Shown here piece by piece: positions 1-4,449 of a stretch of 5,443 nt of DNA. The notes beneath the pieces were generated by a model. That model ran no database searches and had not been told where the DNA came from. It saw nothing but the letters and a program-made list of their open reading frames with translations. The position numbers and the translations under genes were made by a program. Location: the NCBI GenBank assembly GCA_012522165.1, contig JAAYKZ010000146.1:1-5443 (forward strand), read 5' to 3'. Each line of letters begins with the position of its first letter. Within the stretch, counting starts at the first letter, position 1. The DNA comes from Clostridiales bacterium (GTDB taxonomy: Bacteria; Bacillota; Clostridia; Caldicoprobacterales; UBA3941).

Positions 1-155
1 GTCTTAAATATCTCTATATATCTCCCGTTTTCTATTGTTTTTGTAAAAGACTATAAATATTTATACATAATATACAGTAAATATTCGTATATGGAAAAAC
101 TTTACGTAAATTTTGACAATTACTACTATATTTTTCTAGGACCTTTATCTACAAT
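1..155. other. A+T-rich stretch without a gene
   Basis: This stretch is strongly A+T-rich, with runs such as ATAAATATTTATACATAATATA around 50-75. I see no coding sequence with a credible ribosome binding site or family resemblance; an open frame starting at 91 on the plus strand is low-complexity and recognisable as nothing. It abuts the DnaA-box-like cluster at 156-240, so it could serve as a DNA-unwinding element if that cluster is an origin. A triplet run TTACTACTA lies near 119-127, but its polarity relative to the boxes does not match the Bacillus DnaA-trio arrangement. Confidence 0.5.
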
Positions 156-240
156 TGTGGATATGTGGACACTTTGCATGTGGACATTGTGGATAAGTCT
201 GTGTATAACTCATAAATTAAGCCTTTTAGACTGTGGAAAA
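156..240 (+). promoter_or_regulatory. Cluster of six DnaA-box-like 9-mers (oriC-like)
   Basis: Six same-strand variants of TGTGGATAA, the reverse complement of the consensus DnaA box TTATCCACA, occur in 85 bp. They are TGTGGATAT (156-164), TGTGGACAC (164-172), TGTGGACAT (179-187), TGTGGATAA (188-196, exact), TGTGTATAA (200-208) and TGTGGAAAA (232-240). One is perfect, three have one mismatch and two have two mismatches. Such same-oriented clusters beside A+T-rich DNA are typical of Firmicute oriC or dnaA upstream regions, and of DnaA-binding control clusters elsewhere. No dnaA, dnaN or rpmH is in the window. Whether this is an origin, a titration site or a regulated promoter is inference. Confidence 0.6.
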
Positions 241-270
241 CTGAAATTTTTGCTTAGAATATCCAATAGT

Positions 271-299
271 TGTATAAAATATCAGACAAAACTCGACAA
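271..299 (-). promoter_or_regulatory. Possible leftward promoter
   Basis: On the minus strand a TTGTCG element (294-299) and a TATACA element (271-276) are separated by 17 bp. Each matches the vegetative consensus at four of six positions. It would transcribe leftward through the DnaA-box cluster toward a gene beyond position 1. Such matches arise easily in A+T-rich DNA, so this is a weak candidate. Confidence 0.25.
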
Positions 300-313
300 T
301 TAGGAAAACACAC

Positions 314-343
314 AAAAAAACCCCGAAGATTATTCGGGGTTTC
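314..343 (-). terminator. Rho-independent terminator after the zinc-ribbon gene
   Basis: On the minus strand the 7-bp stem CCCCGAA/TTCGGGG (321-327 with 333-339) has a 5-nt loop and is followed by seven U residues (complement of 314-320). An A/U extension lengthens the stem base. It begins about 10 nt past the stop codon of the zinc-ribbon gene and so ends that transcription unit. The other side carries only three T residues, so termination in the plus direction is unlikely to be strong. Confidence 0.93.
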
Positions 344-352
344 GTGACCAAT

Positions 353-637
353 TTATCTATGATTTTGATAGCAATCTCTGCAATAGACTGGTCTGTCATC
401 TCTAGGAACAAAGGGTACCTGTGTTTCAGCACCACAGTCTGCACATACTGCAGGATGTAGTTCCCGTCTACCGTTTCCGTTTCCGTTTCTTCTGTTTGCT
501 TTTCTAGCGTCACGACATTCTTTGCAGCGAGCGGGCTCATTTTGGAAGCCTTTCTCTGCATAAAACTCTTGTTCTCCTGCGGTAAAAGTAAACTCTTGAC
601 CGCAATCTTTGCACACTAAGGTTTTGTCTTGGTACAT
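353..637 (-). CDS. Double zinc-ribbon protein (CxxC-x17-CxxC type)
   Basis: A small, probably cytoplasmic protein of 94 residues with two predicted zinc-binding modules; its molecular function is unknown. The N-terminal module (about residues 1-45) has Cys9/Cys12 and Cys38/Cys41 and resembles the probable zinc-ribbon family often called zf-trcl. The C-terminal module has Cys65/Cys68 and Cys86/Cys89 with exactly 17 residues between the CxxC pairs, the spacing of the CxxC-x17-CxxC family. A basic linker, RRNGNGNGRR, joins them and is encoded by three copies of a 6-bp repeat (471-488). I chose the ATG at 635-637 because GAGGAG (648-653) lies 10 nt upstream and the family starts with M-Y-x-D-K. 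A GTG six codons earlier overlaps that ribosome binding site. The gene sits behind a structured leader RNA with a segment complementary to its start site, and ends at an intrinsic terminator. There are no membrane or signal segments. Confidence 0.9.
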   Translation of the reverse strand: MYQDKTLVCKDCGQEFTFTAGEQEFYAEKGFQNEPARCKECRDARKANRRNGNGNGRRELHPAVCADCGAETQVPFVPRDDRPVYCRDCYQNHR

Positions 638-653
638 GGATATAATTCTCCTC
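632..653 (-). promoter_or_regulatory. Start site of the zinc-ribbon gene, complementary to the leader RNA
   Basis: The ribosome binding site GAGGAG (648-653), its 10-nt spacer and the ATG (635-637) lie here. The 17 bases 632-648 are the exact reverse complement of 794-810 inside the upstream leader. In the transcript the two segments can pair perfectly, covering the last base of the ribosome binding site, the whole spacer, the start codon and the next codon. Pairing would be expected to block translation initiation; that effect is inferred. Confidence 0.6.
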
Positions 654-667
654 ACTATTTAAATTTC

Positions 668-953
668 ATGTTCAAACTTAGCTGACCTGGTCTTTGCCCC
701 CACACTCGCTGACTGGAAGGTTCGCTCAAGGTTTACGCCTCCCACTACTACTTCTCTCTATAGTAGCATCACGAAAAGTCCAAAAACGACTAGGAATTAT
801 ATCCATGTACGTCCCATAACTCTCCAATATATGCTACCATAGGTCAGACTTACATCTAAGCCGCACCATGATCCCCAGCCTTTGACTGGGTTACGTGGAT
901 CGTTTTGCCTGCGACTGGCATCGATTTTCAACCACAGACCTAAGTTTAAACAT
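668..953 (-). ncRNA. Structured leader / non-coding RNA, raiA-motif candidate
   Basis: A non-coding stretch of about 286 nt with its own promoter and dense base pairing. The predicted start A953 lies 6 nt after a perfect TATAAT. Bases 953-940 pair with 681-668 as a 14-bp terminal stem containing one G-U pair. Inside are a 12-bp stem (842-831 with 769-758, one G-U pair), the hairpin CCCAG/CUGGG (890-886 with 878-874) flanked by GAUCC/GGAUC, and smaller hairpins UGCC/GGCA, GCUUA/UAAGU and GGGAGG/CCUUCC. There is no intrinsic terminator after the closing stem; the zinc-ribbon ribosome binding site follows about 15 nt later. It may therefore be a cis-acting leader, or be processed from the mRNA. 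It occupies the place of hpf/raiA downstream of fliS, where the raiA-motif RNA would fit, but I assign that only from context. RNase P, tmRNA, T-box and c-di-GMP hallmarks were not seen. Confidence 0.65.
794..810 (-). promoter_or_regulatory. 17-nt anti-start segment inside the leader RNA
   Basis: The leader RNA segment GUACAUGGAUAUAAUUC is perfectly complementary to 632-648, the start region of the downstream zinc-ribbon gene. It lies in the part enclosed by the 12-bp stem 831-842/758-769, where I find only weak local pairing, so it is probably accessible. Because the terminal stem arms (940-953, 668-681) interleave with these two segments, pairing would create a pseudoknot. A role in translational control is inferred. 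Confidence 0.6.
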
Positions 954-959
954 AGATAT

Positions 960-988
960 ATTATATATCCAGTACCAAATAATTGCAA
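960..988 (-). promoter_or_regulatory. Vegetative (SigA-type) promoter for the leader RNA
   Basis: On the minus strand TTGCAA (983-988) is followed after 17 bp by a perfect TATAAT (960-965). The -35 matches TTGACA at four of six positions. The predicted start at about 953 coincides with the first base of the 14-bp terminal stem of the RNA. The -35 begins 17 bp beyond the stop codon of the preceding flagellar chaperone gene. I see no terminator between them, so some read-through from the flagellar operon is possible. Confidence 0.75.
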
Positions 989-1005
989 CCATTTTATTGA
1001 AGAGA

Positions 1006-1503
1006 TTATTTTTTTTGGTCTATATAAATACCATCGCTAATGGAATATTGTTTATTATAGGCATTATATCCCTTCTTACCAGTTTGGATATGTCTTATCT
1101 TCTGTTTTATATCATTCATTAATTCCTTAGCCTTCTGACTGTTTTGCTTTTCTATATGATATATTTTTTTGATAATTTCCTGTACACAGGATATCTCATC
1201 CTGAAGCTTTTCAAATAACTCTTTTTCTTCTGACTTCCTTTCCTTAAAAAGCCCGCTAGCCAGCTCATTCTTTATATCTCCATCATATATGCTGCAAAAC
1301 TCCTGGTCCAATTTATCGATGGCATCTATATGCCTTTGCTTTTCTCTAATACAACCGGTAAGAAGATCAATATCACCTTGTTCAATGGCACTGCTTTGCA
1401 TCTTGGTCATATTATGCAATGCCTGCAGCCGCTGCTTTTTATGGGCAGTTATGGCTATAAGCCTATTTAATTCATCCCTTAACTCCCTTTTTTCCTCAAT
1501 CAT
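1006..1503 (-). CDS. FlgN/FliT-like flagellar export chaperone
   Basis: A 165-residue, highly charged, almost entirely helical protein without membrane or signal segments. The long heptad-like helices (about residues 1-60 and 80-140) and a C-terminal tail of the type GYNAYNKQ...DGIYIDQKK fit the FlgN family of cytoplasmic chaperones, which hold unpolymerised hook-filament junction proteins (FlgK, FlgL) for the flagellar type III export gate. Its position directly after fliS is where Bacillus has fliT, the FliD chaperone, so it may serve FliD instead; the partner cannot be decided here. The ATG at 1501-1503 follows AGGAG by 11 nt, and that ribosome binding site overlaps the fliS stop codon, implying coupled translation. 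It is the last gene of the flagellar operon. FlgN-like fold is likely; the exact name is uncertain. Confidence 0.72.
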   Translation of the reverse strand: MIEEKRELRDELNRLIAITAHKKQRLQALHNMTKMQSSAIEQGDIDLLTGCIREKQRHIDAIDKLDQEFCSIYDGDIKNELASGLFKERKSEEKELFEKLQDEISCVQEIIKKIYHIEKQNSQKAKELMNDIKQKIRHIQTGKKGYNAYNKQYSISDGIYIDQKK

Positions 1504-1517
1504 TTTATAAATTTCTC

Positions 1518-1907
1518 CTATCCACCATAGGTTTCTTTTCGGTTTATTTTAATTACTTCTACCCAAGTATCCCTAAGATCTGTAATAAGCTCTAACACCT
1601 CATCCAAAGGAGCTTTATCCTTGGTAATATTGGCATCTATTAATCTCTGGATCATGTAGTCATATAGAGCATAGAGATTTTTTGATATTTCGTAGTCAGG
1701 ATTTAAGGTTACCATAAGCTCCTGTAAAATATCCTGAGCCCTTATAAGGGAATTGCCTGCCTTCTCTATATCCTTTTCATCTATTGCTAACTTTGCCTGT
1801 TTTATAAACCTAATACAACCGTTGTATAGCATTAAAGTTAGCTCCCCTGGCGAAGCTGTCATTACGCTTTGCTGCTGGTACTTATCATAAGGGTTTGGTA
1901 TTGCCAT
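1518..1907 (-). CDS. fliS: Flagellar export chaperone FliS
   Basis: FliS is a cytoplasmic four-helix chaperone that binds the C-terminus of flagellin, preventing premature polymerisation and delivering it to the export gate. The 129 residues fit the family length. Visible hallmarks are the N-terminal YQQQSVMTASPGELTLMLYN segment, the helix with RAQDILQELMVTLNPDYEIS, the LYALYDYMIQRLIDAN motif and a final LRDTW helix. I chose the ATG at 1905-1907 because a perfect AGGAGG lies 7 nt upstream and the protein then begins MAIPNPYDKY as FliS proteins do. A longer frame to 1961 would overlap the end of fliD and add non-family residues. The fliD stop is 17 nt upstream. The stop is TAG, followed in frame by TGA five codons later. 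Confidence 0.96.
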   Translation of the reverse strand: MAIPNPYDKYQQQSVMTASPGELTLMLYNGCIRFIKQAKLAIDEKDIEKAGNSLIRAQDILQELMVTLNPDYEISKNLYALYDYMIQRLIDANITKDKAPLDEVLELITDLRDTWVEVIKINRKETYGG

Positions 1908-1924
1908 GGTAAGTCCTCCTTCTA

Positions 1925-2308
1925 TTAATACATTCCTCCACCAAACTGTTGGGCTAGCCACATACTCTGAGCGCTCATGCGCTGAATAGCAGTCTCCAGT
2001 GCAGTAAACTGAGCCCAGTAGCGCTCCTCGGCTCTTATCATCTTGTCTATGGCCTCATCAATGCGCTTGTTCATATCTTTAAGCTTTTCATCCATGAGAT
2101 TAGAGAACTCAGATGCATCGCCCACAATACCGGCTTTTTCAAGCAGGACACCTTTTCTGCCATCCTTATCCCTACGGGTGCGGATATTGTCCTGGAGGAT
2201 GTCTGATAACCTATGGATTAGCCCTGATTCTTCATATCTCTGAGTCCTTTGTTCGCCAGTGTTATCTGGAGAATAGGAGATCTCTGACCTGTTAGTAAAT
2301 AGGCGCAT
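1925..2308 (-). CDS. fliD: C-terminal part of FliD, separated by an amber codon
   Basis: This 127-codon frame is the missing C-terminus of the FliD filament cap, not an independent gene family. Its end, with ERYWAQFTALETAIQRM and SAQSMWLAQQFGGGM, is the conserved FliD terminal region that forms the D0/D1 coiled coil with the N-terminus of the protein. It continues in the same frame as the 540-codon N-terminal part: the order is GAT, TAG, ATA, ATG. It could be made by read-through of the TAG, or separately from the ATG at 2306-2308, which has AGAGG 10 nt upstream (2319-2323) and lies 3 nt past the stop, an arrangement suited to reinitiation. Without this part the cap would probably not assemble. 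The segment shows no decay (no further stops or frameshifts), suggesting a recent mutation, a sequencing error or a tolerated codon. Confidence 0.85.
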   Translation of the reverse strand: MRLFTNRSEISYSPDNTGEQRTQRYEESGLIHRLSDILQDNIRTRRDKDGRKGVLLEKAGIVGDASEFSNLMDEKLKDMNKRIDEAIDKMIRAEERYWAQFTALETAIQRMSAQSMWLAQQFGGGMY

Positions 2309-2323
2309 TATCTAATCGCCTCT
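2306..2323 (-). other. In-frame TAG and restart site within fliD
   Basis: Codon 541 of fliD is TAG (2312-2314), followed by ATA and then ATG (2306-2308) in the same frame, with AGAGG at 2319-2323. A single C-to-T change from CAG (Gln) would produce it. Aligned to FliD proteins, the stop falls in the stretch before M-R-L-F-T, equivalent to the usual D-x-V-x-x-L-F, so the reading frame is continuous across it. Confidence 0.85.
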
Positions 2324-3934
2324 TTCCCTCAGGGCATTTTTAAGCTTTGTTTCATCTATATGGAGTTTTCCGCCCTCGGTATAGGAACCGGTGGTTATGC
2401 CAATGGAGGATAGGTTTATACTCACGCCCTTTACAGGTTCCACTAAAGCCCGGCGCATACTATAGACAATATTTTGGAGAATAGGATCCCTTTGCAGAAG
2501 TCCGCTCTTAGCCTTTTCCTCCCACAGCCCTATCTCCTTTTCGGTCATGGCTTCCTTTTGCTCATCGGTTAGGGGAAGATAGTCCCTAAATCTTTCCTCT
2601 TTTAAGACCTTATTTATAGTATCTATAACCTTGTTATAGGCTTCTACAAAGCTCTTTATATTTTCAAAGGCCTGATCTACATTCTGAGCCATAGTCAAGG
2701 TTATTGGCTCTGTCTGACTACCATCTACATTGTAATCTCGGACAAGATTGTAGGTTACGCCATCGATGGTGAAATTGTTGGTGCTTCTGTAGACGGTAAC
2801 TCCGTCTATCACCATCATAGCATCTTCACCTTGTGCTCTTATGGGTATAAGTTCGCTATCTTGATTATAACTGCCAAATCCTAGTGCCTTAAGGAAATTG
2901 CTACCCTGCCCAGTAGATTCATCTATTACATCCTCAGCAGTTAAAACATTGGCAGCTCCTGTGTTTTTATTTGTTAAAGCAAATTCATCCGTTAAGGAAT
3001 TATAGGTTAGGGTTACTCCAGCATCGCTGTTGTTGATAGTATTTATTACTGTACGCAGGGTATCATTGCTGCTAAAGCTAAACTCTACACCGTTAATGGT
3101 AAATCTAACTAGGTTTCTGCCTTCATCATCTTGGACAAAGTTTAAAGGAGTAGCAAAGTGATTTTTAAGGCCTTCCAGGGTGGAATCTAGGTTTACCCGG
3201 TTGCTTTGATTGGGCTTGAAACCTAAATTCGTGACACCGTCCCCTTTAATATAATTATTAACAGTTATTGTAGTAGAGGTTACGCTATTACTTCCGTTTA
3301 GTTCTTCATTTGATTTTAGCACTATATAGTTACCATCAGCTTGAACAACTACTCTATCTTCTTTATGTCCAAAAACATCCTTTATTTTAGCTTGGAACTT
3401 TTGGGCAAAATCGCTTATGCTTTCATACTCATCATCAAAGTCAATCATTCTAGTCACGCCGTCTATTGTAATAACAATAGAATGTCCTTTTAAATCCAAA
3501 CTGCCATCTTGATTCAGCTCTGATACTTCACCCATAACCTGACCAGAAGCAGTCGCTCCTTTTACTTGAGCTGCTTTGGCTGTAACAATCTTTGTAATTG
3601 TTTTATTGGCTACATGGGCCCCGGCACTAGCTGTTGCAGTCAAATAGCTTTCATGGCTGGATTGAATCTTTATAGTATTATAGGTGTTATCGGAGGTCAT
3701 GTTGGTCTTTGAATAAAGTATATCAAAATAATCGTCATAAAAACCTCTGAGCAGATTGGTAATATTGCGATATCCCTCTTTCTGCCATTCCAAGATCTGC
3801 TTTTCCTGCTTTAGCTTGTCTACCTTCATCTGTTCAATTCTCATTAAATCATTGACTATGGAATCTATGTCCAAACCAGTAGCCAGTCCACCGAACCTAA
3901 TCCTGTTTGATGAATAAATGGAGTTAACTCCCAT
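2312..3934 (-). CDS. fliD: Flagellar filament cap FliD, N-terminal 540 residues
   Basis: FliD (HAP2) forms the oligomeric cap at the filament tip and promotes polymerisation of exported flagellin. Residues about 11-100, beginning RFGGLATGLDIDSIVNDLM, are the FliD N-terminal domain. Residues 276-326 (FTINGVEFSF...TNKNTG) and the IDGVTRMIDF region near 157 look like flagellin hook-IN motifs of the exposed domains. The C-terminal domain starts near residue 369 with EDAMMVIDGVTVYRSTNNFTI and includes PLTDEQKEAMTEKEIGLWEE, typical of clostridial FliD. The frame ends at KLKNALRERGD with TAG, although the family continues for about 130 residues; these lie in frame at 1925-2308, giving 669 codons overall. 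The ATG at 3932-3934 follows AAGGTGA by 4 nt. flaG ends 40 nt upstream with no promoter seen between, so both share a transcript. Export needs no cleaved signal peptide and none is visible. Confidence 0.93.
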   Translation of the reverse strand: MGVNSIYSSNRIRFGGLATGLDIDSIVNDLMRIEQMKVDKLKQEKQILEWQKEGYRNITNLLRGFYDDYFDILYSKTNMTSDNTYNTIKIQSSHESYLTATASAGAHVANKTITKIVTAKAAQVKGATASGQVMGEVSELNQDGSLDLKGHSIVITIDGVTRMIDFDDEYESISDFAQKFQAKIKDVFGHKEDRVVVQADGNYIVLKSNEELNGSNSVTSTTITVNNYIKGDGVTNLGFKPNQSNRVNLDSTLEGLKNHFATPLNFVQDDEGRNLVRFTINGVEFSFSSNDTLRTVINTINNSDAGVTLTYNSLTDEFALTNKNTGAANVLTAEDVIDESTGQGSNFLKALGFGSYNQDSELIPIRAQGEDAMMVIDGVTVYRSTNNFTIDGVTYNLVRDYNVDGSQTEPITLTMAQNVDQAFENIKSFVEAYNKVIDTINKVLKEERFRDYLPLTDEQKEAMTEKEIGLWEEKAKSGLLQRDPILQNIVYSMRRALVEPVKGVSINLSSIGITTGSYTEGGKLHIDETKLKNALRERGD

Positions 3935-3974
3935 ACTGTCACCTTCTTTTGGTTTTGTTTTTTGTTAACACAGG

Positions 3975-4373
3975 CTATATGTGTCTATCAACAATTATCC
4001 CTGCCAATTCCCACATTTTTGCTACCATGTCCAGTATCTTTTGAGGAGGGATCTCTCGAATGACTTCTTGAGTTTCGTTGTTTATAACCTGGACTACAAT
4101 TTCTTTGGTTGTTTCATGAATAGAAAATTTAAAACTAGTGTTAACTCCTTTTAAGGTTGCATTAGCTTTCTCTATAGCTTCAATAAGCTGTAGCTCACCG
4201 ATACTTACTGGTTCAAAACTTTTTGGATCTTTAGTTTGAAAGTTTTTAGGCAGTTCCTTAAGATAGCTGCTTCTGTTTGTAACCGAATTTTCTGTAGATA
4301 CTTGACTTTCCTGATTATTAATTGGTCTTACAGCAAAACTTCTATCTATGGACGAAATATTCTCTATTCTCAT
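3975..4373 (-). CDS. flaG: FlaG family flagellar protein
   Basis: FlaG proteins are small factors encoded next to fliD that influence filament length or assembly; their mechanism is poorly defined. The 132 residues match: a variable Ser/Asn-rich N-terminus (about 1-60), then the conserved domain from about 60 onward with FKFSIHETTKEIVVQVIN, the signature ETQEVIREIPPQKILDMVAKM, and the closing glycine-containing segment before VDRHI. There are no membrane helices. The ATG at 4371-4373 has GGAGG 7 nt upstream. It is the first gene behind the SigD-like promoter at 4405-4432 and leads fliD by 40 nt, in the order also seen in Bacillus (yvyC-fliD-fliS). It stops with TAG; a TGA follows in frame 11 codons later. 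Confidence 0.94.
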   Translation of the reverse strand: MRIENISSIDRSFAVRPINNQESQVSTENSVTNRSSYLKELPKNFQTKDPKSFEPVSIGELQLIEAIEKANATLKGVNTSFKFSIHETTKEIVVQVINNETQEVIREIPPQKILDMVAKMWELAGIIVDRHI

Positions 4374-4404
4374 ACCTCTCCCTCCAAATTACTTCCTACT
4401 ATTA

Positions 4405-4432
4405 ATATCGGAAAAAGATACCTTAATCTTTA
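4405..4432 (-). promoter_or_regulatory. SigD (sigma-28) type promoter for flaG-fliD-fliS
   Basis: On the minus strand TAAA (4429-4432) and TCCGATAT (4405-4412) are separated by 16 bp. The consensus is TAAA, 15-16 bp, GCCGATAT, so the -35 is exact and seven of eight -10 bases match. It lies in the 76-bp gap before flaG, 31 bp upstream of its ATG. This places the operon in the late flagellar class, made after hook completion releases SigD from FlgM. That regulation is family knowledge, not seen here. Confidence 0.82.
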
Positions 4433-4440
4433 GGAAGATT
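4425..4440. repeat. Inverted repeat over the SigD -35
   Basis: AATCTT (4425-4430) and AAGATT (4435-4440) form a perfect 6-bp inverted repeat with a 4-bp spacer. It covers the TAAA -35 of the flaG promoter and starts 10 bp after the preceding LysM gene. It could be an operator, or a weak hairpin at the end of the upstream gene; it is A/T-rich with no U-run directly after it, so a strong terminator is unlikely. Chance is also possible. Confidence 0.35.
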
Positions 4441-4449
4441 TGGCTTTAA

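Noticed and set aside
119..131. TTACTACTATA as a DnaA-trio element.
   Set aside because: Relative to the box orientation the triplets have the wrong polarity compared with the Bacillus subtilis unwinding element.
91..303. Plus-strand open frame of 70 codons.
   Set aside because: It crosses the DnaA-box-like cluster, has low-complexity content and no credible ribosome binding site.
700..760. Leader sequence GGCGUAAACCUUGAGCGAACC (minus strand) resembles the GGUAAACC...GAGC segment of RNase P RNA.
   Set aside because: The universal RNase P elements GAGGAAAGUC and AGAnnAAUG are absent and the closing stem and length do not fit.
796..801. A second TATAAT on the minus strand inside the leader RNA.
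   Set aside because: No -35 at 16-18 bp; the nearest TTGGAG is 20 bp away. It is better explained as part of the 17-nt complementary segment.
668..953. The 14-bp inverted ends could be terminal repeats of a MITE-like element.
   Set aside because: No flanking target-site duplication is visible, the promoter places a transcript start exactly at one end, and a further long stem lies inside; RNA structure explains it better.
797..988. Minus-strand open frame of 63 codons within the leader region.
   Set aside because: No ribosome binding site, no family resemblance, and it overlaps both the promoter and the structured RNA.
1908..1961. Extended fliS start 18 codons upstream.
   Set aside because: It overlaps the end of fliD, lacks a ribosome binding site, and the added residues are not FliS-like.
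1925..2308. A separate hypothetical gene between fliD and fliS.
   Set aside because: Its sequence is the conserved FliD C-terminus and it is in the same frame as the upstream part.
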